From Caprimulgus europaeus (taxonomy: Eukaryota > Chordata > Aves > Caprimulgiformes > Caprimulgidae), in contig OU015524.1 of NCBI GenBank assembly GCA_907165065.1, forward strand, positions 31,558,795 through 31,622,794: a DNA stretch of 64,000 bases, written 5' to 3'. The notes beneath the pieces were generated by a model, which worked only from the letters and a program-made list of their open reading frames with translations, made no database searches and was not told the DNA's origin. This document shows, piece by piece, positions 35,201-47,456 of this stretch; within the stretch, counting starts at the first letter, position 1, and every line of letters begins with the position of its first letter. The position numbers and the translations under genes are program-made.

Positions 35201-38200
35201 GTGTACAGAGTGGGAGAGGAGAGGTGCTGGCCACACTCAAACACAAGAGCAGCTGCGGGAGATGATTTCCTTTCCAATCCTTGCCCTCAATTCTGTCTGG
35301 TTTGCTTAGTTGCTGTGGAAAGAGGGAAATTGCCTCAAAACAAGGGAAATGGAGGGTTCTCTCTGGTTCTCTCCCATATTCCTCAGTGACTGGTCACTCT
35401 TGGGGAGCACCACTACCCATCCAGTCATCAAAGCATCAGGCATTCATAGCCAAAGTCCCCATCTGGGTCCACCACCACCAAAAGTGGCAGAGTTCACTTT
35501 GCTGTGGCCCTCTTGGCTGTTGGGAATATCTGGAGATACAGCTCCATGTTGATGGTTGCTGTGTGGTCTAATTACCCTTTATTGCTACTCTTGCCTGCCT
35601 GCTTACTTGCATGTTAATTTATTTGTCCCAAGATATGTTTGCGCATCTGTTCCTTATTTCCTGTGTATGCATTTGTTTTCTTGCTAAATACTGAAAGGGT
35701 AGGAGATGAAATGCATTGAAGATCTTGATTTACAGCTTCAGCCTTTCTCTAAATCTGCTAAGAACTGTGTTCTCCTCTCCCCCTCCTCTCTACCCTCTGT
35801 GATGGCAGGGAGACATCCAGTAAAAGCACAGCAAGCTGTAACATGGACATGAAAACAGAAACAGACCCCTGTCACCCCACTGACCATGGCAGGTAATGGG
35901 CGTTATCTGCCCCGCGCCTGATCCTGGGTATATTTTTTGTGACATCTTGACCCTCTAGTGTGGCATCGTACACTCACCATTTGGTTCTTCCCCCAGCTCT
36001 CCTATGTCATCTTGGAGTTGATGACAGCACTGGTGGCGATGCACAGGGACTAGCCCAGGATGTAGCTTGTCTAAGGCAAGGAAGAAAACATGGGAGCAGG
36101 ACAAAGTAGCTACATGAGTGGTCAGCTCAAACAGCCACTGGTCTGCTTGCCCCTGTGGCTGCCCAGCCGGCCTCTTCCTTGTGGTGTTCTGCTACAAGAC
36201 AGCAACTTCTGCTGGTGGAACAGACCTAACCTGACTCCATGACAGACTTCAGCACATTCCTTCTGCTTCACTTGCCATGCTTTGGTTGATGTCGGCTCAC
36301 ATGTGCGTATTTCACAGCAAGCATGTGCCACTAGAAGGGAGAGGATGAATCACAGGCAAAGGTCAGGAGAGGAGGGTTCCTGAACAGATGTGACACCCAA
36401 ATTGCTCCAGGAGGTCATAGCCTGGACTGGACTCTCCTCTTCACCAAACCTTCTTGTTTGCATTATTCAACCCAGTCAATATCACAAGGAAGAGGAGGGA
36501 TCAATAGCTGCTGGTTGATCCAGAAAGTTGGCATGTCGGTGGTTGGTGAGAAAAAGCTCTATCAAGTGCCCAACTGCCTCCCAGTCCCTTGAAAAAGAAC
36601 TTCTTTTGGTGGTGAATAATGCCCTTCCTGGTTCCCCAACACCATATACTTGGCAATCCATGCTACCTCTTGGCTCAGCAGTGCTGCTGTGATGAGAGGG
36701 GTTTGAATCAGTTGGGAAAAGGCACGTCCAAGAGAGCTCACTGAGAGAGATTATACCTTCCCACTGCTACTGAAGACCTGTATGACAAATAACAAGCTTT
36801 CCTTAGCAGGAATTATGCCACTCTGGAGTTTACTGAACCATTTCTCCTGCACTTAGCACAGGCCTTTCCTCTCAATGACACTAAAACTGCCAAAGTTATG
36901 GAAATAGCGTTTCTCAGCTTCTGGAAAGAACTTTACTTAGGTTTATGAAAGAGCTTGTTTGAACTCACCTCACTTGATACCTGCCTGGGCTTGGACTGGG
37001 AAAGGAAAAAACAGCTTGTGCCTGCCCACTACCCTTGGCTGCTCTGAGGCATCCTGCCACTGCGTGGGTCAAACCTGCATGCTCAGATGTCTTGGACCAG
37101 CAGAGGCTGGAAAGGTCTGGAGGATGTCTAGAGGACCTCTGGAGGGGGCAGCAGGGGTGGCATCCCTAGCTAGGATAACTCCTGTCAGGGGAATGAAGAG
37201 CAAACACCCCTTACCTTTAATTTCACTGGCAAAGGAAGGTGACAGACGCCTTGGAGAAGCTGCTCCCCTCGCCAACAGCACACAAAGATTGCCTGCCAGC
37301 CTGGCAACCACAGCTGGGTTGGAGGAGGGACTCTGTGCGTGCCTGGCGACCCTCCTGACAAAGCCAGTGTGAGCTGTTTGTGGCAGTGCACAAGCTGAGG
37401 ACCTCTGCAAGGCACCCTGGCTCGCCCAAGGAGGCTGTGCCATCTGAACCCAGCCTGCTGCGTGGAAACCCCCTGGCTGTGCCGTGGCACTCAGTGAAAT
37501 ATTGTTTCCCAGCTTAACAGACAGATTTGTTATGTATACAATGGATTACCAGCTCTTTCACTGCAGTAACTGTTCACACATTGTCTCTCTGCCTCTTTCA
37601 CTGGTTTTTATGATTCATGCTGTTTGGTTGCCCAGTTGACATTTCCAAAATGAGGTTTTTAAGCCCCAGCCTTTCCACCCTCCCCTCTCCCCTTTTTGTT
37701 TGCCTGGTTTATGGGCCTGAGAGAAGTGTTTCCAATCACGATAATATCTTCATGTTTTGTTGACAAAAGGTCAACCTAGGAATAAGCCAAACTGGTTTTA
37801 GGAAAAATATTTGCTTGTTTAGTAAGGGGATGCATGTTGGAGATCAAATTTATGAGGGTGAAATTGAGTCTGGTTATTTAAAGGATTCTGAAATAAGAGC
37901 TTCCCACCCACTCACAAGGGGAAGAACGAGAGCTATAAATTGCTTTAGGCTGAAGGGAATGTAGAAATAAACTAAGTTTCTGTGCAAATGGTAATAGGAT
38001 CCAAAACATGAACTAAACTCAGAGTTTAAGAGACAACAGCCCGTTCACTCCCTCACACAGCACTCATTTCACACTACAATTCCTTACAGAAGAAAGGTCA
38101 TAACTTTCCCCAATATCTGACCTTCCAGTTCCACAACAAACAACCTCATCCATTGGCCAAACACTTACTCAGACTCACAAAAAAAACATTCAGATGCTTC

Positions 38201-38564
38201 ACTGGTCATGGAAATCTGTTTTGTAGCATGGTTTCTCTAATTTTGCTTTAAATTATAGTTCTAAATCAGATTTGCAAACCCTTTCATGAGAATGGCCCAT
38301 GCCAGAAACCCTACTCAGGAGGAATGAGCTCTTCATTGAAATTTGTATGAGCAACACTGCTGAACAAGCGTGTCTGGAGGACCATATTCAAAAGGTCTTC
38401 TCCCTTTTCACTGAAAAGACTAGGCAGCAGTGCAACAGGTTAAGTCACCTTTTTCCATACAGAATATGAAGAGGGAGTGTACCACACACATACATATATA
38501 TCCTCATGTATTTCAGAAATGTATATGTGTGTGCATATGTACATCCATGTATATTTATTAGAAT

Positions 38565-38830
38565 AATTCAGGCTGGAAAAGACCTCTGGAGGTGGCTATG
38601 TTTAATGCCTAGAAAGCCAGGCCAACTTACGTCAGATTATTTGGGCCCTTTCCAGTGGAGTGTTGAGCCCCTCCAGGCTTGGAGACCCCACAGCCTCTCT
38701 GGGCACCTGTTTTGGTGCTGCCTCACCCTCATTGGGAAGAATTTTTCCTAAAATCTAGTTGGAATTTTCCTTCCTGCAGACTGTGACTGTTGCCTCTCTC
38801 CTACCACTATGCAGCTCTGAGGATAGTCTC
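38565..38830 (-). mobile_element. CR1 LINE 3' region, minus orientation
   Basis: On the plus strand it reads AATAATTCAGGCTGGAAAAG, then ACCTCTGGAGG, GGAGACCCCACAGCCTCTCT, GGGCACCTG, CACCCTCATTGGGAAGAA and a TGTGACTGTTGCCTCTCTCC-type end. This is the reverse complement of a CR1 terminal region. About 265 bp remain, with moderate divergence and small gaps. Confidence 0.8.
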
Positions 38831-41800
38831 ACATAGATGTGTGTGTGTGTATGCACACATGAATACAGACACACATGATTTCTTATGCTTCTTCCTCTAT
38901 GCACCCAACAGATAAACTAAGTGGAGCCTTGGTCTGTCCCAGTACAACTACTCCTATTTCTAGTAAACTCTGAGCAGATGTGGAGGGCATCTGGCATTCT
39001 CTTCCTTCTCCTGCTGTTGCACAGCTTCAGTTCCTTTGTATTATTTAGACACATGCCCCCTTCGTGGCTTGGGACATGACGCTTCTTTCCTCTTTAAACA
39101 TGATTGTTACAAAATACAAACTGGAGCAAGAGCTGTAGTTAAAAAAAACCCCTCTTCTAATGAAATCCCATGGATGCTGGATGCTTGTTAACACAACGGA
39201 ACACTAAGTCTTTTCAACTAGTAGAGACAAAGACACCTCATTATTAACAGTTTAACTGGTTTGGGTTAACCCTACAGCTATGACACATTTCAGTAAATTC
39301 CAGATAGAGGGCAGGCAGGATACAACAATGAAATCTGATTTGCTGTAAATTTTATATTGTTTTTAAACAAGATAACGATATTGTTTGTAGATACCCTGCA
39401 TCTCTCTGTATGTAGCCACCACAGATCAGCTCTTAGGGACTGGAGTAGAGCTATTGTAAAATGCTGCTGGATACTGGACAGTGGAAGCTGGGCACAGCTG
39501 TGCATATCTTGGGCTTACAGTCATAAGAAGAATGAAGCCCAATTATCTCCCAGCATAGAGGCAAAACCAAGGTTGCTGCTTGATTGCAAGGAAATCCTCT
39601 TGCTGGGGAAGCCACTCCAGATGTCATAGGTGTTCTGTCCCTGAACAGACTGTAGCTGGTGTGATCTAGCCTGTGAAAGGATGATTAGAGAGAAATAAAT
39701 GGCCAGTGTTCACAGGCATGAATCTACTTTTGATAGAGTATAAAAGAGATTAAACTATCTGTACCTGTGGACTACCCAGCCAATTCTCTCCCTAATGGAT
39801 GTCTGAGGTTTTCTTTCATTTATGCTTTTCTTATTTTAGAAGATGAAAGCAGTTATACAGACAAATCTGTAACCTCTAACCATTACTCCATATTCTAAAA
39901 GAGCACACCTTCACATTTGTCTTTGGGGAACAACCTGGGTCTAATCAGAGACAGGATTTTAATTACCCAGGTGCCACAACAGCTAACCAGGGTAATTTTT
40001 TTGTCATAATAACATTGCATCTCTTGCCCATTTGCTACCTCTCAACGGCCTGTCCAAGTGTCTAGAAAACTTTTCTGTAGTCATTTCAAGCACAGCTTGA
40101 ATTCTGCCTTTTCCTACAGAAGAGAGATCCTATCATCCTCCCCTCTCTCCCTCCCACCCCAAACACCACCCCAGTCTTCAAGGGGAGGAAACACTTGATG
40201 GCACCTTTCATTCCAGGTGAGCAAAGCTCTTCAGAAACATGACAAAGCCCTAGACCCAGTGCCAGCATCTTTCAGAGCGATCAAGGTTTCGTTCATTGAG
40301 TACCACTGCATTTCTGTGAAACTAGCCACATTTTACTGCTGGGCAAACTGGGCAGCAGGAGGTAGATGCTGTACGAAGGTCAGAGCTTGGGAGTAAGTCA
40401 GGATGAAATCTCAGTAGTTAATTCTGCTTGGCCTTGAGCCTAAACTGTTTAATGCTTGTCTATATGTTTTGAGCTGAAGAGAATCTGCAGAGCATCAGTG
40501 CTTCACGGCATGTCTCCTTGTCTGACTGCTTCACAAGAGCAGATGACAGTTCTCAGACAAATCTGCTAATTTAGAGAGAGAAAATGGTTTCATCTCTTTT
40601 ACAGTGAGACACCTGAGAAGCCAAGAGAGCTGTTTCAGGAGGAAGCACAGAGAAGGTCTGTGTACTTACAGCTGTGTTTTCAACACTGGAAAATAAATCA
40701 TCTTTCCACAGACCCCATTAGAATTACCCTAGCATACAAGAGCAATTAGGATGTTACTGCCTTGCTGGTACGGAGCAGGCTGGATTGCTCTTTCTTGAAG
40801 AGGTGTTAAGGGAATGGTGGTGATTATTTATGGTTGGGGAATAAGGAGATGAATTAGGAAGTTATAAGATTTCACTTCAATATTCCTCTGCTTTGTTGCA
40901 AAGAAATGTCATCCTACCATATCACAAGCTGATGGCTCTGCCATTCCTCCCCCCAAAAAATTTATAAGAGCAAATCAGTCTCAGACCTTCCCTGACTCTG
41001 CTCTGACTAGGGAGAGATTTAGCTACCCAGCTGCCTTGTGCTGAGCTGCTTCATACTGCCAGTTCATAACCCAGCACCCCACTCTGCTCTGCCCAAAGAG
41101 CAAACATACCTCCTGCCCAGGACAGCTGTCAGCTAGGGAGCCAACCCTCTCGGTCAACTCCTGTCAGAGCCTCCAGACTCAAGCTGGGGCTGGAGCTAAA
41201 CCTGGCAACACTGGGTTGAGCCAGAGATACTGCCTACTTTGGATGGACCTCCAGAAAAAAGCTCCCAAAGAAAAGAGGCAGCTGGGAGACAGGCACCCAA
41301 CAAAAAAATATGTGGTTCAGGCTCTCCTGGGACTGAAGATGTGACTCAAAACTTTGAAATACAGATTCAGGTTCAGTTTCTGCTTGGGGGAGGCAAGGAA
41401 GAAAACTGTGGTTTAGACTGGTTTCTGTTTAAGTTCAACTCCCAGCAAAACCACTTGTGCAGCTCAGGAGCAGGACAAAAGTTTGAAGGACATGTTTTGG
41501 AGTACAGCTAAGGTGGAGGAGGAGGGCTTGAGGATGAAGATGAACAAAAGGAAGCAGCTCAGCACAATGTAGTGCTGCCCCACGAGGAACAATGAAGCTT
41601 GAACTGGACTCAGAGCACAGGAGAAGCAATGGCAGAACAGAGGAAAGCCAGCAGTAGCGAAACAGACTTGATCATGTCTGGTGGGAGAAAAGATACAAGA
41701 TAAAATGAAATAAGGAAAATCTGTTTTCAAGGGACTGGCTTCTGCATGAAAACGTAATAATCAATTGCCAAACAGAAGAAACTGTAAGAAACCGCTGGGT

Positions 41801-43799
41801 AGATCTTTCCCTTTTGGAACTGCCCTTTTGGAGCAGACTCTGCTCTGCTTGTATTACATATGCCAGCTCTTAAAAGCTTCCTTAGGTATGACAATTTTGC
41901 AGTTCACAGGGACATCAGTTTTTGTCAGAGTCCATGGCTGGCATTTAAACCAAAATACTGCACACATAGCATATCGACCAAGCAGCCAAGAATGCGGTAA
42001 GCATATCTTTATATCCAGGGCTATAAACATGATCCCTACAAAAAGGGAGGCTCAGTGCCTTTGCCTCGAATCTGAGGGAGCAGGTGAGCCTTCCACCATG
42101 CCTCCAAGCTCTCATCGCTTGGGCCAGCACAGGTGAGTTTTGATCTGCTGTTCCAGGAGCTTAATCTCAATTAGACTTCCCTTGAGCAATCACCTGCAGG
42201 TGGATTCATATCACAGGCTATTCTTAGCTTGCTTATCTCATTTGTAAGTGTTACAAGAAACTGGATTTGAAACAGGTACTCAGCATAAACAGACGAGTCG
42301 CTCAAAATGTCCTAACACTGCAGTTTCAGCAGACTGTGTCCAGCAAAAGCATAAACTTGAGTTTCAAGTGGTTAAACAGGTCGAAGCAGAGAAACAAAGC
42401 AGTATATTCATGGTTGAAAGTGTGCATACACCTGCATATATGTGCACACAGCTGCACAATCAACAAAACACTTCCACAATTTAAAAGCATAATTAAGCAA
42501 TAATCGGGCTGATATATAGACCTTTTCTTTAACATAATGTTTTCCATGTCTTACCTCATATTCACTTTGAAAATGAAACCGAAAGCTCCTAAGACAGCAC
42601 TTCATTTTCAAAATGGAAAAATAAACCTAAAAAAACCTCCCCATATCATGTCTACAGCTATACTGAGTGTGTATGTGTAATTCTGTGCCCCAGAACAGAA
42701 TGTGTTGCTGTACAGGTATCAAAATATATATTGCTTTATGCATAGAAATGTAAACCAAAATACCTTGCAGCCAGCTGCCCAAATATTAGGCCCTCATGGG
42801 CCTTGGGGCATTGATGCCCCATAAAATGAAGAGTATTTATTAGGTGAATACAGAACTGTAAGTTTTGTAGTAGGGGAAAGTAAGTATGGTAATGAGATAA
42901 ACACATGTTGCAAAGAAAATATCAAGGAATCGAGTACTCTGTGCAGGAAATAGCAGCTTTAAACAATCACTCCTTGAATGCTGGAGCATGGCCTGGGAGC
43001 TGGCTACAGGATGGTCTACTTGTTAATGACACCTCTCTGCATCCTGTAGCTTTTCACAGTGCTGTAAACCCAGTTTGACAGGTAGGTAACCAAACAGGTG
43101 CTATGCTCCTTTGAATGCTTTGAAGGACCTTATGAATGCTCCTTTCCATTCCAGAAAGCAGAGTGTTACCTGTAGCTTCAGTTTTCCTTAGATAAGCAAG
43201 AGGAAGTATTCTTCAGAGGACCATACCCACACACAGAGCTGGGATTCCCTCCCTGGGTCAGAGGAAACTTAAGGTACGGTGAGGTCTGTGCATCATGAGC
43301 TCCATCTGCAGGTTGTTTGCTCTAATCTGTGGTTTTGAAAGAAGTGGAGAGAAAGTGCAACAGTGCTGGGTCAAAATCACCAAGCCCCAGGGGCACCTGG
43401 AAAAAATGACCTTGCAAACCATAAGAGCTGGCTGATGTGGAGGTGTCATGCAGAATGTGGCAGGTGGTGGAATGAGCTCCATTCGCCCATGGTGGTCAGG
43501 GACCATTCAGCTACACCTGAGATGCAGTCTTTGTTGTATGTCTTCTTATCCATCAGTCAATGCAGCAAAGAAAAGGCAGAAAACCCAGCATGCAGTCAAG
43601 AGTGTTCTGTTAGACCTTGCTTATGGAGGAAGCAGCTGCTGTCCCAAGTCTCCAGGGTGTGTATTTGAAAGTCTGTCTTTATCCCTACCCTTAAATGTAA
43701 GAGAGGTTGTGGAGGGGAATGTCAGCCTGACCTGTGGCTTCCACAGAGCATGTGTGGCAGTGGGAATGGCCCATCCAGAGGTTTGGCACTAGGTAATGT
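38831..43799. other. Gene-free stretch
   Basis: No recognisable exon. It contains one ancient SINE-like copy (about 40195-40440), (TG)n-like low-complexity sequence at about 38840-38870, and TA-rich intervals at about 42.4-42.75 kb. Open frames at 41239-41511 and 41765-42136 have no splice context or family resemblance. Confidence 0.4.
40195..40440 (+). repeat. Ancient amniote SINE/MIR-like copy
   Basis: In order it shows GGCACCTTTCATTCC, GAGCAAAGCTCTTCAGAAAC, ACATTTTACTGCTGGGCAAA, CTGGGCAGCAGG and GGTCAGAGCTTGGGAGTAAG. This is the layout of the old repeat with a CCTTTCATCC head, a CATTTTACAGATGGGGAAAC-type middle and a GGTCACACAG-type end. The head shares the motif seen at 3284. Confidence 0.45.
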
Positions 43800-46304
43800 A
43801 TGGAAGAATACAGGTTTATTAATTTGGATGAGGTATTGCTGCATGAAGCTCACAAAGCACTTGTTCAGGGTGTAGAGCAAGTTTCTGATGAATTATGCCA
43901 GATGTTTGACCCTGGTGATTTTGCTCAGCTCTGTCTCGAAGCTGTCAGCATTCACAGCCTCAGTTAGAGTCTTCCACTAATTAATTTAATTTAAGCACTA
44001 TGAACTCAGAAAAAAATTCAGACTGGGTCAGTACACTTGTACAAACTAAGAGAGAGCTGGGATGTGATCAGACTTTCCATGCAGCTACTCTGCTTGTTAC
44101 ACACAAGAAGTGGTGCTGTATGATTGAGCCCAAAACCACTATCGATGATCTCCATTCTGCTGGAGATCTCACAGCGCTTACAGCAGTGAGGGGTCTGACT
44201 GATGAGGAACTGCTGAGTGGAACAGAAGAGAAAAAAAAAAGACATTAAAAACCAGAATGGTCTATGCCTACAAAGGTCACAGTGGGATCCCCTTGTTCGA
44301 GGACCTGCTGCTTGTTAACATACTCACTGTCCTCCTATCTGAGCGGAAAAAAATGCTGGGGGATTCTTAAGCAACAGTCCTAGATAACCCAAGACCCCTT
44401 TGCTCTTCTGACACAGTGATCATCATGGTGGTGTTAGGGAGGTCAGGAAGGTATTTGGGGTGAGAAACCTTTCTGATCTTTGCCATACATGCTATAATCA
44501 CACCTACAGCTGTAAATATTATTGCCGGCTCTGCTTACTGTGTGACTCAGCACTCACCACCAGGAGAAGGTGCACCAGCTGCAGACTGCTGCACGGGTCT
44601 GGGGAGCCCAGACTGTTTGGCGCGGATTTTATGTGAAAAAGTGCATGATCTGTGTGGACAAGCACCTTGACCATAGAGGCTGGAAGCGTGGTCTGTACCA
44701 TGAACAAACCTGCAACATAAGCCAGCAGCAGCACTGCGTGCCTGTGAGCAAAACCCAAGATGCAGGGCAGGGCCCTCTTCCCTATGAGACGGGGTACATG
44801 CAGAAAACTCAGAAAACTGGGCACATGGCCCAAATTACATTTTTGCCATGGAGTTAGTGCCAGATGCCCTGTGGGGTGAAGGAGTGGAAAGGAAAACTGA
44901 AGGAGAATGGGAGCTTAAAGGGGACATGTGGACTTCACTCAGCTGCTTAATGACACAAAGTTTCAGGGCTACACTTCTCTAACACCAAAGGCTATGATGG
45001 CTGCTCAGTTGTCAGCCAGCTTCTGAAAGAAAAAAAAAATGGGTGTGCAATTAATCACCCAGGGCGCTAAAATGATATGCAACTAGAAGTTTTGTTTTCA
45101 TGGACTCTAAATTTTTTAACTCATGAAGCTAAGCAGTCTTCCCTAAGTGTTGGGTATTGAGATCTGCAACAGTTATTTCCTCTATTTTTTCAACACTGCT
45201 GAAAATCAAAGTTATGTAGACCCTCCTCCACAACAGGATTATGACAGGGTGCACAGTATGGTACCTAAGGAAAAAAAGCAGTGCTTGGCATGGACACAGA
45301 CCATCAGGAGATCTTTGATTTGCGGTAAGAACTGAGTTACTATTGCCAGCGAGGTGTAGAGCAGACCACACAGAAATAAGATTATGGTGCTGGCCTGTCA
45401 CACAGTGTAAGAGAGTTGAAAAGGTGAAGGTTTATCGCTGAGTAGATCCCCTTCTGTATAATATGGTGGTCTCTACTTGCATGTCCACATACTGGTTTAT
45501 GGTTCTCATTGGAGGAAAAAGAGATATTTCACCAATGATGAATATACCTGGACAAAAAGGAAAATATTCAAACCTGTCATGCGTTACATGGCTGTGAGTA
45601 TCAAGTGGGAACCCACTTCTGGGTTGGCTAAGTGATCATTGATGGGATGATAACAGCTTTCAAATGTAATAGGTGCTTTTTCCACAGTTGTATTGAATAC
45701 ACCATGAAAACGACTGGAACCACCAAGTGCACACCTCCTTTGGGTATTCATATTACACCATGCACCAAAAGATGGACCACCTACAGAGAGCAGGTTTTCA
45801 TGTCAGATCTATATGGGAGCACAAGTGAGCTGCTAGGAAAAGGAACAGATGGTCTTAGCCATGACCAAACTGTCCAGTCCCTGATCCCCAGAGACGTCCT
45901 TTTTGTTTTTTGGCAGCAGGACAAATACCATTTGTCTGCAGTAGAAAGTAGCCCTTGATGAAAAGATACATCACTGTAATTTTGCTAGCCCCTATCCTTT
46001 CATCAGGAAAACTAAAAATTTTTTTTTTTTGAGAATTTTGACACACTGCATACCGACTCTGGGATGGTCAAAGTAAAGCTGTGTGCACCTCATGGGCTCT
46101 TTTTACCCTGGGCTTCCCACAAGCATAAATGGCAAATTACTGCCTGCCTTGAGCTGTGCTTTGGAACCTGCCAGATCCTCTGCATCCACAGTGATGAACA
46201 GAAGTCCTTTGCAGATTCTTGGTGCACCTGGAACTGAACAAGGCTCTGGAGAAGGGCTACTGAGTCTGTGAAACCTGGAAGGTCTGGCATTTTGAATGGA
46301 AGGG
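43800..46304 (+). pseudogene. Possible decayed coding region left of the solo LTR
   Basis: Several plus-strand open pieces with coding-like composition follow one another. One at about 43830-43972 has segments LHEAHKALVQGVEQVSDEL and FAQLCLEAVSIHSLS and ends in a stop. Another at 44570-44857 is rich in Cys, His, Lys and Gln (for example KKCMICVDKHLDHRGWKRG). A third at about 45690-45958 includes YTMKTTGTTKCTPP and VFMSDLYGSTSELLGKG. They lie in different frames, have no consistent splice borders, and are separated by stops. Similar pieces resume right of the LTR. This may be a disabled gene or retrocopy; I do not recognise it, and chance cannot be excluded. Confidence 0.25.
46300..46304. repeat. 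Target-site duplication, left copy (AAGGG)
   Basis: AAGGG immediately precedes the LTR's TG terminus and is repeated exactly at 47452-47456 after its CA terminus. Confidence 0.9.
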
Positions 46305-46710
46305 TGTATTGGGTTTGCGTGGCAAGGTTTTTGGTAGCAGTGGGGGAGGGGACATGGGGTGGCTTCTGTGAGAGAAGCTGCCAGAAGTTTCCCCCATGTC
46401 CGACCCGACACAGCCAATGCCAGCCGGCTGCAAGAACGGACCCGCTGCTGGCCAAGGCCAAGCCAATCAGTAACGCCTCTGTGATAGCATAATTAAGAAA
46501 AAAAAGGAAGGGAGAAAAAAAAGCTTCACACTTTGCAGCGAGAGAGAGGAGTGAGAAGATGTAAGAGAAAACAACTTCGCAGACACCAAGGTCAGTGAAG
46601 AAGGAGGGGGAGGAGGTGCTCTGGGCGCCGGAGCTGAGATTCCCCCTGCAGCCTGTGGTGAAAGACCAGGGTGAAGCAGGCTGTCCCCCTGCAGCCCCTG
46701 GAGGTCCATG

Positions 46711-47055
46711 GTGGAGCAGGTGACCACCTGTAGCCCGTGGAGGACCCCACGCCGGAGCAGGTGGATGCCGAAGGAGGCTGTGACCCCGCGGGAAGCCCGC
46801 GCTGGAGCAGGTTCCTGTCAGGACCTGTAGCCCGTGGAGAGAGGAGCCCACGCCGGAGCAGGTTTGCTGGCAGGACTTGTGACCCCGTGGGGGACCTGCG
46901 CTGGAGCAGTCCCTTCCTGAAGGACTGCACACCATGGAATGGACCCAGACTGGAGCAGCTCGTGAAGAGCTGTCAGTCATGGGAAGGACTCACGTTGGAG
47001 CAGTTGGTGGAGGACTGTCTCCCGTGAGAGGGACCCCACGCTGGTGCGGGGGAAG
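46711..47055 (+). repeat. Internal LTR array of about 48-bp units
   Basis: The core (C/T)GGAGCAG, usually within CCCACGCTGGAGCAG or a close variant, recurs near 46711, 46751, 46801, 46852, 46900, 46949 and 46994, with a degraded copy at 47040. Spacing is 40-51 bp. Between cores, CCCGTGG and AGGACTGC/AGGACTTGT-type words also recur, so whole units are repeated rather than only the core. Confidence 0.85.
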
Positions 47056-47254
47056 GAGACCTCCCCCTGAGGAGGAAGCAGTGGCAGAAACACCGTGTGA
47101 TGAACTGACCCTAACCCCATTCCCTGTCCCCCTGTGCTGCTGGGGGGAGGAGGTGGAAAATCGGGAAAGAGATTAAGCCTGGGAAGAAGGGAGGGATGGG
47201 GGAGGTGATTTAAGATTTGGTTTTACTTCTCATTCTCCTCTAATTTTGATTTGT

Positions 47255-47260
47255 AATAAA
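47255..47260 (+). terminator. LTR poly(A) signal AATAAA
   Basis: The hexamer sits in the right part of the LTR after a TTTTGATTTG context and about 190 bp before the LTR end, where an R/U5 boundary signal is expected. Confidence 0.6.
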
Positions 47261-47451
47261 GTAAATTTGTTTTTTCCCCCAAGTCGAGTCTGTTTTGCCC
47301 ATGCCAGTAATTGGTGAGTGATCTCTCTCCGTCCTTATCTCCACCCACGAGCTTTTCGTTATATTTTTCTCCCCCTGCCCATTTGAGGAGGGGGAGTGAT
47401 GGAGTGGGCTTTGGTGGGCATCCGGCCTCTAGCCAGGGTCAACCCACCACA

Positions 47452-47456
47452 AAGGG
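47452..47456. repeat. Target-site duplication, right copy (AAGGG)
   Basis: AAGGG immediately follows the LTR's terminal CA and matches 46300-46304 exactly. Confidence 0.9.

Larger units (their letters stand above)
25498..38564. other. 13-kb gene-free stretch
   Basis: I find no convincing exon on either strand. A (CTTTGT)-free, mostly unique sequence contains a 17-bp tandem repeat at 28654, an A-run near 32172, a MIR-like piece near 32.22 kb, and AT-rich blocks at 30600-30860 and 37500-37820 that resemble conserved non-coding sequence. Open frames of 60-145 codons are present on both strands but have neither splice context nor family resemblance. Confidence 0.4.
46305..47451 (+). mobile_element. 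Solo LTR of an avian endogenous retrovirus
   Basis: The element begins TGTATTGGGTTTGCGTGGCA and ends AGGGTCAACCCACCACA, with TG/CA termini, and is flanked by the exact 5-bp duplication AAGGG (46300-46304 and 47452-47456). A poly(A) signal AATAAA lies at 47255-47260, followed by a U5-like part containing a CTTATCTCCACCCACGAGC motif. There is no internal retroviral region, so it is a solo LTR left by recombination. A 5-bp duplication is usual for ERVL-type elements, whereas alpha/beta-type avian elements commonly give 6 bp. The U3 or 5' part carries an array of about 48-bp repeats. Frequent open frames on both strands inside it are shadows of that array. Confidence 0.9.

Noticed and set aside
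46090..46980. A 296-codon open frame on the minus strand, the longest in the window
   Set aside because: Most of it lies antisense within the solo LTR and is produced by the internal 48-bp array. It crosses the LTR border into unrelated sequence and has no retroviral or host protein resemblance.
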